The translations under genes were made by a program, and so were the position numbers. A stretch of DNA of 64,000 bases from Yponomeuta sedellus (Eukaryota > Arthropoda > Insecta > Lepidoptera > Yponomeutidae). This document shows positions 11,261 to 22,039 of the stretch, in pieces (within the stretch, counting starts at the first letter, position 1; each line of letters starts with the position of its first letter). A model generated the notes under the pieces. That model did not search any database. It had not been told where the DNA came from and worked only from the letters and a program-made list of their open reading frames with translations. Location: positions 6,047,816 to 6,111,815 of the forward strand of contig OW203729.1 in NCBI GenBank assembly GCA_934045075.1. Direction: 5' to 3'.

Positions 11261-12168
11261 GACCCACGCATTGCCGTCGCGTCACAGTCGCGTAGTTAAA
11301 TTAAGGTGGGAATTTTGCCATTGTTGTCATTTCATAAAACTATTGACTCGTTTCTTTCAGAGAAATGTTGAACGTTAGAATGTTGTGTCAACAGACTGAA
11401 AACAATTAAACGACTCTTCATTTTCAAAGTGTTAAGCGGAAGAACGAATTAATTTTAAATTTATAGATGGCCCTTTAAGAGACTTTGTTCCTTTCAATTT
11501 AAGTATAGCTCTATCAAGGTTTTAGGAAAGTTCTAGCTACTAAGTTGTCTTCTAAGAAAGAGGCTTAAAACACATTGTTGCCGCCGTGCCTGGCAATATA
11601 CAAAGGCTTTATCTAGAAAATGGGGCCGTAACAAGGATAAAAGATGGACTAGTTTCATGAGTTTCTAACAATGAAAAAGTGTATAATATAGTTACTATGT
11701 GCTATCGGAGCGTCTCGGGTCTCAGGCGTTGCCACCGTTAGACCCTCATTACGATCCAGCAGATGCTGCAATAACTTGTAACAGTAACTTTATCGCTGGA
11801 ACTACAGGTAATACTCGAGGTCGAGTAATACCCGACGAGCTCGAGCGAAAAACGCGACGACCCAGAATCAGTCGGGAGAAATTGATTCTGCTTTTACATA
11901 ATAAAAGGGTGCGCTAACCAAACATCGTCTAAAACGGCTCTCTACCAACTTGGGACGGGACGGGGCTAATAAAAAGCAAACTTTCGGGTTGCCTTCACGG
12001 ACTTTCCAATCGACATGTTTAATTTGGATCAGAGCCACCGGCACCCGGACCAACAATACGTACTTACCTCATTTCAAGCGGGAAGAGTTGAGAGTGCTAA
12101 CATCCTATTATTCCGTTTTACTCAATTATCGATAAGCAAATTATCTGTCTGAGCGACTTTCAAATATT

Positions 12169-12361
12169 AAAAACCTAATTAGAGGCTAAACATGTCGCTG
12201 CCTGTACGGTAATACAGAGAGTATTGTAAAGAGGTTCGAAATTTCAATGATGCCGGTGAGTCGCCCATTAGCTCAGTTGGAAGAGCGCTGGCACGGATAG
12301 CCAGAGGTCGCGGTTTTGAATCCCGGCATGGGTGGAATTTTTAGCCTCTAAATAGGTTTTT
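12169..12361 (+). repeat. tRNA-like cassette between inverted repeats, copy A
   Basis: Outer inverted repeats AAAAACCTAATTAGAGGC (left) and GCCTCTAAATAGGTTTTT (right) enclose a conserved leader (TACAGAGAGTATTG, GAGGTTCGAAATTTCA, TGATGCCGGTGAG) and a tRNA-like sequence at about 12262-12335. That sequence folds with acceptor arms CGCCCAT and ATGGGTG, a D-arm GCTC/GAGC, an anticodon stem CTGGC/GCCAG around ACGGATA and a T-arm. Here the B box is damaged (GGTTTTGAATCC). Because the family recurs with identical flanks it is a repeat and not a host tRNA gene. Confidence 0.85.
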
Positions 12362-12483
12362 AAAACTTTTCTTAATAAGTTTATTTAATTAAGTGTCATA
12401 TTAGTTCCGATATTTCTATTACAATAATATATCCGATTTTATCCGGTAGTAGCCGAGGTATATTCTAAAAACTAACAGACTGT
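12362..12483 (+). repeat. Inverted-repeat arm 1 (pairs with 13880-14009)
   Basis: Contains TTAAGTGTCATATTAGTTCC, GATATTTCTATTA, GAGGTATATTCTAAAAACTA and ACAGACTGT. The same motifs occur in reverse complement and reverse order at 13880-14009, over about 120 bp with small indels. The arm abuts tRNA-like cassette copy A. Confidence 0.8.
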
Positions 12484-12769
12484 GTATAGACCCCACAGCA
12501 AAACAAGATGAAAACGTGCCGAGCCAAGCCGTCAGTTAAAGCTTTCCAAAACAGAGGTAATATCAGTACATTTTTATTGTAGCATCTCTTTGATCAGACT
12601 AATTGGTTTCAAGTCTGCATAGATTTGTTTAATTTCTTTTGTTTCTTTATACTTATTTTCTCGGTTTCAGCCACATAAAAAAATAACGTAATTCTTTTGA
12701 AAATTTTAGGCTGATTAACATTGCCCAACCTGTTGAGTGTTAAACTTTATTTATTGAACATTTAGCGGT

Positions 12770-12850
12770 ACAAACATACTACAAATAAGTTTGGCGGTAG
12801 GGAATAAAGGAGGAATAATACGTGCGTCATGTTTACGGTAACTATCCTCA
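12770..12850. repeat. Dispersed repeat related to 24845-24925
   Basis: The motif run AATACGTG(C/T)GTCATGTTTACGGTAAC with flanking similarity occurs here and at 24845-24925 in the same orientation. Class unknown. Confidence 0.5.
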
Positions 12851-13253
12851 TATGTCAATGTTATGCTACTTTTTTGTATCACGAGTACCTACAAATTAAT
12901 TATACCCAAGAACCTAATGGAGAATTAATTATTCAACGACCCCCAACTGTCCGACGTGCTAATATATTTGCTATCTATCCACTCGCTGATAGTAATTGAT
13001 TAGTGTTTGCGCAAAGCTATCACTATTTGACTCCATTCTGGCCTGTGCAAATAGAGCCTATCCCAAGTAATAATCTCGTATGCGAGGAAGGCAGTCCAGG
13101 TTCAATTTGAGTAGAATTCAAATAAAGTTCCTTTTAGCAATATACGCACTGCTCGCTTAGTATGAATTTTGTATCTGGCTTGATATGTCGAAGTCGGCGT
13201 AGAGTAGAGACAAACAGTACCACTGTTCTCCTTTCTTTACCAAGAAAGATACA

Positions 13254-13462
13254 TATCCTCCTAAGCCCTGGCGTCCTACAAATAGGACATCACGAATAAC
13301 TTTTTAATTCACACCTAATGATTTAGAAAGAACTCCGAAAAACTTACTGTTCCCGGTTCAATATTTTCCTCATAATTTTTTGGACAAGAACAAAAAGTTT
13401 TTCAAATCTACGTAGTTTTAGAAGACTTGAAGTAACTGTTCCCTCCAGGGCGTAGGAGGATA
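13254..13462. repeat. Imperfect inverted repeat
   Basis: TATCCTCCTAAGCCCTGG at 13254-13271 and its complement CCAGGGCGTAGGAGGATA at 13445-13462 differ at one base. The 173-bp interior shows no recognisable feature. It lies inside the larger inverted pair 12362-14009. Confidence 0.5.
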
Positions 13463-13553
13463 TAACGATACATTTGGTATTATTTGAGTACTTTATCAGA
13501 AGGATGCCGTTGGGAACCTGTTACTGTGTTTAGGATGTTCTGTGCGACTGTAA

Positions 13554-13750
13554 GACGGACTTTACACGTTCAGTCTGGCTTCAGTCAATTCCGTCAGTCA
13601 GACTGACGATGACGGCAGACTGATTGTCTATTCAGTGGACTGATAGACCGGATTTTCGAATATTTTGATGGTTCATCAATCTGACATCAATCCGAGCTTG
13701 ATTAATGTCACGGACTGAACTGACGCCAGACTGAATATGTAAACTCCGTC
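13554..13750. mobile_element. Harbinger-like MITE, 197 bp, TAA target duplication
   Basis: TAA at 13551-13553 and 13751-13753 flank long imperfect inverted repeats of about 41 bp that begin GACGGACTTTACAC on the left and, read from the other end, GACGGAGTTTACAT. The interior repeats CAGTC/GACTG motifs. A 3-bp TAA duplication is the habit of PIF/Harbinger elements; no transposase is encoded. Confidence 0.75.
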
Positions 13751-13879
13751 TAAGGGCTTTATCTCTTGGTTTTTTGTGAAAGATCTACAAAAAAAATGGT
13801 AATACGTACAAGTACTTGGTGTAATTGTAGTTCAACATGTATAAAAAGACATGACTCCAAACGGCCAAGTTGGAGAGAT

Positions 13880-14009
13880 ACAGTCTGTTAGCTTTTAGAA
13901 TATACTTCGTCTACTATCGGATAGGATATATTAGTATAATAGAAATATCGGAACTAATATGACACTTAACTTTATATAACTTTTCAAATTAGTGAAGAAA
14001 AGTTTTATA
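13880..14009 (-). repeat. Inverted-repeat arm 2 (pairs with 12362-12483)
   Basis: Reads ACAGTCTGTTAG, TTTTAGAATATAC, AATAGAAATATCGGAACTAA, TATGACACTTAA and then GAAGAAAAGTTTTATA, the reverse complement of arm 1 in order. A third partial copy in the orientation of arm 1 lies at 14072-14105 (GAGGTATATTCTAAAAGCTA then ACAGACTGTA). Confidence 0.8.
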
Positions 14010-14105
14010 ATAGAGCAGGAAGTAGTATTACACTCGTGTGCTTTCCGCGAAAACTGAAGCCTACTCTAGAGCCCGAGGTATATTCTAAAAGCTAACAGAC
14101 TGTAC

Positions 14106-15071
14106 TACCGCTGGCGGTCACGAACTAAATGAAGTAAAAGACATTTTTGCCAATAAACACTATTTTCTTGTTAGATATTGGTTTGAGACCCTCTGACATT
14201 GCTTCGGACTAGCAAACGGCCGAACAAGCATCAGATAGAGAATCTATGTGGCGTGTTGGACCGGAGCTACGAATTTTCCGCTTTCCCGCTCTTTTTGCGA
14301 AAAAACAATTTTAATTGTTTTTTCGCCATTAGCTCATGTGAACCTATCAAAAAAGTTATGTATTTTGTTCTTTGTCTGCGCCGTGCGCTTTGCGTCTAGA
14401 GTTTTCCTTTGAAACTTGAAAAGAAACTGAGCATAAAGTGAAATAGGTAAACTGTGTAAGAACAAATTTTAAAGAGGAGCGAATAATAAATGCCTTTTCG
14501 AGGCGTAACTTTGCTCACTTTAACCAACAGTTAGAATTTCCAGCCTAACGAACTTACACATTATGAAATATTATTTAAACAACAGAAAGTTGTGGGACTA
14601 TTATGAAGCAATTTCGTTGAAAACGTTGCCCTAAACTGTAATAAAATGTAACTTCTTTATTACCTAACTTTTTACGTGGAAAACATTTACGTAATTCGAG
14701 CCGGCGCCGCGGGTACATCTGTTCGCTCGTTTTAATAATGATACGATCACATATTTGCCCCGTGGAAAAAGGTCATTTGGAAGGTAATTTCCCGCGGCGC
14801 GCCGCAAGCGGGCTTGTTTGCCGGGACATCTTTCCCCTAAGTCCGGACTAATGAATTTGCTGTTCTTGTGTACACGGTCCTACTCTGAACACTTTGTACT
14901 GTGACACCTGCTACTCGGCATGAATTTCGAACTCGACATAAATCATGAAAAGTAGAAGGGAGAATACGCCACCAATGGAATAAAAATCGTAACTGGTTTT
15001 ATAATAAGTTTTTCTATAACATCATAAATGTTAACAACAGTAACAACTATTTCTAGAACCTACCGTCACAA
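14106..15071. other. No gene recognised
   Basis: Apart from the small hairpin at 14297, this holds a GC-rich patch (about 14698-14830, with CCGGCGCCGCGGG and CCGCGGCGCGCCGC) that does not translate to a recognisable exon in any frame. Confidence 0.4.
14297..14326. repeat. Perfect 14-bp-arm hairpin
   Basis: GCGAAAAAACAATT, a TT centre, then the exact complement AATTGTTTTTTCGC. Isolated in AT-rich DNA; no family recognised. Confidence 0.7.
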
Positions 15072-15215
15072 CACATTTTAAACTTTCACGACTTGAACCC
15101 ATAATTAGAATATTTTCGGGGCTTATTCGCGTAGTAATTTATTGCTATTTTACCTCGACGTTTCGACGACGTTACAGTCATCGTGATGGTCACGAGAAGA
15201 CTGATGGCTGGTGCC
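15072..15215. repeat. Fold-back MITE with GAAACGTCG core, opposite orientation
   Basis: Shares TTTAAACTTTC, GACTTGAACCCATAATTAG, AGAATATTTTCGGGGCTTA and the CCTCGACGTTTCGACGACG core with the copy at 7183-7330, the core being inverted. Followed by a diverged segment. Confidence 0.6.
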
Positions 15216-17050
15216 CGCTCGCATCTTCGGCTGATAAGGCATCTACCGTCTACAACCTAGGACTTTAATCGATCTCCGCTAAAAACTGCCGTTTTTGGTT
15301 AAACTGCTTTCAAGTCTTAGATTCTAGGACCCAGATAATTTTTAGGCGTGATCGTTGCAAAGACGAACCGTTTTATAAGACCGTTTTGTGCTCCGCGACG
15401 ATAGGACCGTTTTACGTTTCATTCTAAAGCAGTGCCAGCGATTCTAAAGCAGTGCCAGCGTTTGTTCGTCGCGAGACCATTCCTTAGATTGTTTCACGCG
15501 GATATGTCCTATAAATTTTAAGTTTACAAGTTTAATGCTATATTAATAGAGCCTAGAACGTAATGAACGTAGAATCTAGTGTGAGTGAAGATACCACTGG
15601 ACGCTGTATAAATCATCTCATTAAGTAGATGCAAAAAGGCCAATATATATATATATATAGATAGAACGTAATGAGATCATTGCGACGTAGTCGTCGGCTC
15701 CTTGCTCGCTCCGTTCGTTTTGGTCTGTGATACAATAAAGTAATCTTTATGTCTATGAGTATACAGTCGAATATCGTGTAAAACAACTTCTTTTTTCCGA
15801 TGTTTCGTGATTTCGTCTCGTTCGCAAAGCGGTGGTTATTGCTGTGTATCTTAATGTCGTTGGTATAGCGTCTAATGTCGTTTAGCAATAAATGGTAACG
15901 AGTCGCGACGCTCGCTCGCTCGCTCGATCGCGCAGCTCGTGGGTGACGGTTATTGTTTACATTTATTCAGTTTGAATTAATAAAATGCTACTTACTGATT
16001 GTGAATGTTAATTATGTAATTTAGTATTTATTTTTTACTTAAGTTAAAATTTAGTTTTAATGTTTAGTCCTAAGCCTGGAAAAGTATGAAGGGAAGTTCA
16101 TTAATTTAAAGAAAAAAATATTGAAATCGGACGAAAAACGTTAACAGCGTTAACTAGTCCTCAACCTCATTCCGCAACCATTTCTTTTACTAGTCTTCGA
16201 GACGAATGTCGACGAGACGAAACGAGAGTTTCTCTCGTTTGACCGTCCTCTGCGCCTTGCTCGTTCGCATACAACGAGGACCGTTTCGAGGACCTGTTTT
16301 CGTTCCAGAAAAAACGGTTGCGTTTCGTCGTCGAAAAATCGGACAATGACCCACTCCTAATAATTTTCGAATAATATCGACTATATTTATTTGGATATAT
16401 GATGTTCACTTTCAATGACGCGTTATAAATCTTCTTTTATGACGCGTCTTTGGGAAAAGTGACTTTGGTTCCATTGGTGGCGCTAGTTAGGACCGCATAG
16501 CGCCTTAACTACACACGCCTATTAATAATATCAATAACTTCCTCACAGCAGAATCACTGCTCCTAATCTCAAACTGGGATACCAGGTAATAGGTAACCAG
16601 GCAATGACATCACTTGGAAATACACTCAAACTGATTTGTACAAATCGAATAGGGCGGTCTCCAATGAGAAACGAAGCCACAACCTCAGTCTTATTATGAA
16701 AACGTGTTAACCTCTAGATCAAGGAGGCGGTCACAGGTAACACACAAAACCACTACGAAATACGAAAACAGTAAAATACTTTTTACATATTATAATAGGT
16801 AGCCGCTGTAACTCTGTTCTGCAAAACGCTGCTGGTTCTCCTTTTTCTGAGGGTGTTACCCAACGCTATTCAACGCAAAAGAAGTGTTGCGATATTGACC
16901 ATATTAACAATATGACATTTCTTCTGAAATTCCAAATGTTGTATGCTTTACGGAATCGACCTTTTGTAAGAGGCCTTTGCAGTTTGATAGTTTTTCACGG
17001 CTTAGATGCGCGAGATGAGCGCGTGAAAAACTCATCGTTTCGCAAGACTT
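15216..17050. other. No gene recognised; small tandem repeats
   Basis: Contains a two-unit tandem of ATTCTAAAGCAGTGCCAGCG (15421-15461), a short (AT)n at about 15644-15660 and a (GCTC)n-like run at about 15908-15930. No coding similarity was found. Confidence 0.45.
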
Positions 17051-17054
17051 TTAC

Positions 17055-17290
17055 ATCAAAATGTTGGCGCAGTGGTAGCGCATCTGCCTACCATGCAAGA
17101 GGTCCCGGGATCGAACCCCGGCTGGGGACAAAAAAACCCCAGGTCCTGTATGTTACATCGATACATGTTTGTTATGTCGATGTTCCTGGTTCCCTCGAGA
17201 CAGGGTATCCTAGTGTGAGGCCAGAAGCTATGTATGTGCATGTGTGTAAATGTTACGTTTTAATCTGGTACTTAATTATCACAGTTTACA
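17055..17290 (+). repeat. SINE with tRNA-like head (GTGGTAGCGC family), near full length
   Basis: The head has an A box in GCGCAGTGGTAGCGCATCTG and a B box in GGGATCGAACCCC, followed by a short A-run and CCCCAGGTCCTGTATG, then GGTTCCCTCGAGACAGGGTA and a TATGTATGTGCATGTG tail. Other copies: 3705-3912 and 45148-45355, both on the minus strand. Confidence 0.8.
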
Positions 17291-17751
17291 TTTTATTGTA
17301 AAACCTGGAAGATATGCGTCGAACTGGCTTTAATTCCAGTCATCTTTGTCATCTAAATGAAATTAAATTTTACAGTACCTACCACTCTTGGCACAAAGTG
17401 TGCTTTTCACGATCTTTTAACTGCGTTTCTGGCAAGCTTATTTTATCTTCGGGTATCTTCTTCTTGAATCGTATACAATACCTTGAAGGCGGTATTAAGC
17501 TCTGCTAGCGAAACTGTTGGGATTCCTGGAAGAGCTAGGGTGGAGAATAAATTAAACCTTTCTAGCTACGCATAATAGGCTCATTAGAAGTCGAGTTGTG
17601 AAAACCTTCATCGGCAGAAGTACAAATATAATGTTTGCCAGCCTAAATCTGGAAAATGAAAGTATAGTTTATTTATTATATTCAATTTTGTGCTTGCTAT
17701 CTACAGTTTTAAAGTTACAGATATTTTTCCTCACGTATATAATGTTTTGGG

Positions 17752-18046
17752 AAGCGGTGGTAGCTCAGTGGGTAGAACCATGGACTGGCAAGCGAGAGCC
17801 CCAGGTTCGATCCCGAGTGCGGGCATGTACCAATGACTTCGTTTAATTTCAAAGTTACGTACATTTGCGAATTTGTTCGCAATACCACACGCTAACTGTG
17901 AAGGAAAACATCGTGAGGAAACCCGCGGTTGGTTGGCTCCGCACGTATTGACTAGTCTTTCCTGTGGGCTAAGAAGTGAAGATACCACTGGACGCTGTGT
18001 AAATCATTTCATTAAGTAGATGCAAAAAGGCCAATATTATTATTAT
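17752..18046 (+). repeat. Full-length tRNA-headed SINE, tail type 2
   Basis: tRNA-like head at 17753-17827 with A box GGTAGCTCAGTGG and B box GGTTCGATCCC, then CATGTACCAATGACTT, the body CTAACTGTGAAGGAAAACATC, tail type 2 (GGTTGGTTGGCTCCGCACG and ATACCACTGGACGCTGT), ending GATGCAAAAAGGCCAAT and an ATT-repeat run. The polymerase III boxes and truncated sister copies support a SINE. Confidence 0.88.
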
Positions 18047-18520
18047 AATGTTCTCATAGATATACTGATTAGCAACTGTCAGGCAGGATGTTGTTTCTTT
18101 ATAGAAATCTTAACGAATCCTTACTTCTTGATCAATATTGCTTAAGTGTAACTACGTAATGTGTTTGTAATGCCATTTGAAAGCTGTACTGACCTTAGTT
18201 GTCCGTATAACCTTAAAGCTCTTGATCACTCTTATCTTCTGTCATAGTCACGAAAAGTCGCAAACCTAATTGTTCACTCTAATGTCAACATTGTTTTAAA
18301 TAAATAACTTACTAAATAAACTCACATTTAGTGCTTTCAATAATACGCCAAGTGCCGAAATGTCGGAAAATTGTACAAATGTAAAAGAACGAGTAAAATT
18401 CGTATAAAAAACAGTTTTTATTACTAACTAAAGAAAAGTTGGAAGGCGGAGCGGGTCTACCATCTGCCTAGTACAAGGATACGACGCAAGTTTGTTTTTG
18501 ATATTTTATTGAATAAATCT

Positions 18521-18690
18521 GCGCTGGTAACGCAGCGGTAGAACGCCGGCCTCACATTCGGGAGGACGTCGGTTCGAAGCCCCTGCATATACCAATGACT
18601 TTATTTTCTAACCTACGTACATTTGTTAATGAAAACATCCTGAGGAAATCTGACTCTCTGAGGTGTACACATACAACAGCGATTGAAAAT
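18521..18690 (+). repeat. tRNA-headed SINE, diverged
   Basis: Head with GCGGTAGAACGCCGGC and the B box GGTTCGAAGCC, then ATACCAATGACTTTATTTTC, ACGTACATTTG and a shortened body (GAAAACATCCTGAGGAAATC) with tail type 1 start. The body lacks the CTAACTGTGAAGG block. Confidence 0.7.
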
Positions 18691-18699
18691 TTCGGCTGG

Positions 18700-19714
18700 G
18701 AGGCTTTCATGGTAAATAAATCCATACTATAATCATCGGCCATGCTGAGAGAATGAATAAACGAATTTACTATATTATGATGGTGCCCGAGTAGAGGCCC
18801 AAGGTAATCTATGTGTGTTACGTTGTCCCTTTATGCCATGTTCGTATGAACGTGTCGCTCGCTTATTTATGGATGCTAGAATCCTGTTGTTTATTTTATG
18901 GATACTCTAGCGTTGCTGTAAATGTTAAAACAAACAGAAACTCTATACTTACTTCAAGGAATTCGCGTCGAGAAGTGAGATTCGCATTGGTGCCTAAGTC
19001 TAGGTGCAGTCGAAAGAAGACCAACATTAAATGCTTGTGGCAAAAACGCCTGCTATAGGGGTGAGTAAAGTGCACGCATGTAAAAAGGGAAGTGTTGTAC
19101 ATGGAAGTTAAAACAAGAGTCGTTTGGTGGCACCCCAGACCCTTCCGTATACCACACAAATTAACACATATTGAAAAATAAGCAATTCAACTCCCGATAT
19201 CTCGTAAATTAACAGCTATCAGTTCGCCAAAGTGCTTACGAAAAAAAAATGGCTAAGTCCGCGTCAGAACTGCGTACCGAAGGTTCCTTACCAATAGCGC
19301 CATCTCGCGTCCCGTGGTAACTAACTAATTTGTTACTAATTTCTTTAACTATTAATTCAAATTGCTTATAATACTCTTATTTCCTTCAGCAACTTTCCGC
19401 CATAAGGTTGTCTGGAAGAAATTGCATTTAGCAATAAGGCCACCAATTGTACTTTGTATCTTTACATGTTTTATAAATGTACTCTGGTGTACAATAAAGA
19501 ATATTCTTATCTTAAGTTGATAGTGCAGTTAGTATTGTATTTAGTGACTCACGGCAACTCGCGCTTGACGGTTTTATTATTTGTCGTTAGAATGCATAAT
19601 TATGAAGTCCAACAATGAAGCCAAATTTTAAACAAACGAAAATTTTTAACCATTTTGCCTTGAAAATAGACAAAAAAATCTTTTATTTCATCGTTAACGA
19701 TTAAATTCTACAGG
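18700..19714. other. No gene recognised
   Basis: Ends of a LINE-like 3' tail appear near 19490-19515 (GTACAATAAAGAATATTCTT then ATCTTA). The rest shows nothing recognisable. Confidence 0.4.
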
Positions 19715-19980
19715 ATAAAAAAACGGCTACCTACTAAGGATCCAAAGAGCCCTTTAAGGGTCGGACGAATCGATGGACGGCGAGACAGGGACGAGTTTTT
19801 ACAGAATGTGGTATTACAGTAGATAACATGGCGTAATATCACATATTCTGTAAGAAAATCATCTGGCTACCTATTACGGTTCCAAAGATAGTGCCCTTAA
19901 AAGGTCGGACGGACGGACAGCCGAGGCAGAGCAAAAGGGTCCCGTTTGATACCCATCGGGTACGGAGCCCTCACAACATC
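19715..19980. repeat. Fragments of the GGGTTCCG-type interspersed repeat
   Basis: Two head-to-tail related pieces: TACCTACTAAGGATCCAAAG with GGTCGGACGAATCGATGGAC, then TACCTATTACGGTTCCAAAG with GGTCGGACGGACGGACAG and a CATCGGGTACGGAGCCCTC end. The duplicated layout suggests a tandem copy. Confidence 0.5.
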
Positions 19981-20029
19981 TGACAGATGTTCACAATAAA
20001 TTAACAGATTGTGATTGTACAGAATTGTG

Positions 20030-20172
20030 TAGGTCGCCCTCCGACTAGGTGGGATGACGATCTGCGAAAAACTGCAGGCAGATGCTGGATGCGGCAAGCT
20101 GAAGACAGGGCGCTATGGCGCTCATTAGGGGAGGGCTATGTCCAGCAGCGGACTAGTATAGCCTGACGACGA
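20030..20172 (+). pseudogene. 3' end of a non-LTR retrotransposon reverse transcriptase frame
   Basis: A plus-strand frame reads GRPPTRWDDDLRKTAG then WMRQAEDRALWRSLGEGYVQ and QRTSIA before a stop and a GACGACGA tail. This is the familiar C terminus of a lepidopteran LINE polyprotein. Only the tail is present (a 5'-truncated copy). Related minus-strand copy at 25060-25160; plus-strand 3' ends at 56764-56815 and, more diverged, 27165-27260 and 52740-52885. Confidence 0.72.
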
Positions 20173-20484
20173 TTGTACACGAAACCGAGGGTAAGTTTCG
20201 GAGAGGATATCAAAGCAGGAAATCCTCTCCGAGGCGAAACGTTGAAAATCAATAATGGAGCCACCCCTTCACCCATCTGTGGAGCAAGAGAATTAACCCA
20301 GATGAGTAAAAACGAGGCACGTGTATCAACAACGCCAACTGTCATCCGTTTCCCTTCTTTCCTCTATTGATATGGCGGAAAAACTTTCAAAATATACGAT
20401 TATTCCCTGTGAAACCATAGAATTGACATAGGAATGTTTCGTTGCCCTGGAGTTTTGGAGAGGATGAAGGAAAAAAGATTGACG

Positions 20485-20663
20485 ACAGAAATATTGTGGG
20501 TCGAAGGACCGGTAAGGGACGTCCCAGACGGACATACTTCAACCAAGTAAGGGATGTTTTAGATGTGTTACGACTAATGAATGTTGATGAAGGGAGAGAG
20601 GTCTGCCAGAATCGTATTAAGTGGCAAATCTTGTCTGCCTACCCTTACTGGCATCAGACGTGA
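20485..20663 (+). pseudogene. LINE C-terminal fragment
   Basis: A frame with GRRTGKGRPRRTYFNQVRDV and a downstream VCQNRIKWQ resembles the C-terminal segment (GKGRPR...Y..Q then W) of lepidopteran non-LTR retrotransposons. About 60 residues are open. A similar but more decayed piece lies at about 30305-30450 on the minus strand. Confidence 0.5.
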
Positions 20664-20774
20664 ATTTATATAATGTAAGCAATCGTGTATTTTCGAAAGT
20701 TTACACTTTAAAGTTTGCGCTCAATTGTGCACCGGTGGGAGTCAACTAACGGTCGATTACACCTTATGATTGCA

Positions 20775-21960
20775 ACGATACAAATACTTTATTTGTGAAA
20801 TATGGGTTGGTACAAACATCGTAATGCGTACAGTCGTAGGTAAAAAAAACTTTCAGGTGCTCCATATTTTACCTTGCGGCGTACAAATATAAAAAAACAA
20901 AATTATGTACAATGTCAAATAAATTATTAGTTTGATGTCACTTTGTAATTGGTCAATAATTAGTTTATACAAATTATAATTAAAATTAAATTGAAATTAA
21001 ATTATTACAGAATTTTGCATATGTTATAATGTCACACATCACAATAGGTTAACAATTTTATTGACATCGAGATTACCTGGCAGTCAAAAATTCACTTATT
21101 TTGTAAATACATTTCTCTAATAAGTATTCGGTTAATTTCCTTTTAAATAAATTATAATTTAAATTTCTAATATCTTTTGGGACTTTATTGTAAATCAATG
21201 GTGCCATACACAAAATGCCTTTGTACATCATAGCTGTATTGGCTTTGGGTACTTTAACTTTATCTAAGTCACGTCTGTTTTCTCTGTCCGATCTTTAGTA
21301 TAACTCTGGGTTACCTTTTACAAATTTTGCTAATTCTAAAATATAAATCGACGGAAATGTCAATAATTTATACTTCTTAAAATACGGTTTGCAGCTAACG
21401 TCTGGTGCTATTCGGAACATTTGCCGTAAGCATTTTTTTTGTGCTCGAAATACAATGTCTTTTTGCGTAGCGTTTCCCCAGAATATAATACCATATCGCA
21501 GGTGGGACGCCACAAGCCCATGATAAGCCATGACAAGAGATTCAGTGTGAACTACTGGACCCAGGTTACGCAAAGCATAAGCAGATGTATTTAGTTTTTT
21601 ACATAGTTCTTGCGTATGAATTTTCCAATTAAGTTTACTGTCAATGATCAGTCCTAAATATTTATTTTCAGTTACATTCGTCAAAGCTCTGTTTTTATAC
21701 TTTGCGTTTATTCTGTTGTTTACTGTTCGCTGAGAAAAATGGGTTATTTTGGTTTTTTCAATATTAATCTTTAGATTATTATTTTCTAACCACGTTATAA
21801 CATCATTAACTGCTTCATTAACATCTCTTTCATATGACATTGGATTTTTACAAGAAATAGTTATTGTGCTATCATCAGCGAAGAGTGATACTGGTTGAGT
21901 GATACTGGCCGCCTTTGGTAAATCATTTATATACGAACTATATAATTTATAAACGAACAT
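20775..21960 (-). mobile_element. 5'-truncated Jockey-like LINE
   Basis: Reading the minus strand, the element runs from about 21960 to a 3' UTR ending near 20775 with AATAAAGTATTTGTATCG. It begins in the reverse transcriptase palm domain and lacks endonuclease and ORF1, the usual result of incomplete reverse transcription. The breakpoint is just before SYINDLPKA, where intact elements would carry the PQGS motif. Confidence 0.8.
21073..21960 (-). pseudogene. Reverse transcriptase C-terminal half, one nonsense codon
   Basis: The frame from 21960 gives SYINDLPKA, the catalytic FADDSTI box (equivalent to YADD), the NNLKINIEKTKITHFS and NKYLGLIIDSKLNWKIH thumb motifs and SHLRYGIIFWGNA, as in Jockey-clade enzymes. 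A TAA at 21295-21297 (after GNPELY) interrupts, but the same frame then continues RSDRENRRDLDKVKVPKANT to SEFLTAR and a second TAA at 21073-21075. So a single point mutation seems to break an otherwise open C terminus. The 5' half is missing. The ATG at 21960 is fortuitous. Confidence 0.82.
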
Positions 21961-22039
21961 AGGTAATTGTCTGTGTCTATACCCTCTTGATCCTTTGTCA
22001 GGATCGTGGCAAGTGGCAAACCCTGCGTACTCTTCCGAG

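Noticed and set aside
11044..11285. Minus-strand MYVC-repeat proteins
   Set aside because: They are translations of the (ATAC)n microsatellite in three frames.
11699..11917. 72-residue frame MLSERLGSQALPP...
   Set aside because: No similarity recognised and no conserved motif or splice context; likely chance.
12262..12335. Host tRNA gene (also at 35282-35356, 38915-38988 and 39370-39443)
   Set aside because: The sequences fold as tRNA-like units, but all sit inside the same repeat with matching leader and inverted arms. Loop position 33 is C and not the usual U, and one T-arm pair is a G/G mismatch.
14698..14830. GC-rich patch as a candidate for the missing first rolled exon or a CpG promoter
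   Set aside because: No frame gives the expected GEGAYGMV glycine-rich loop, and the patch is short with no supporting promoter element.
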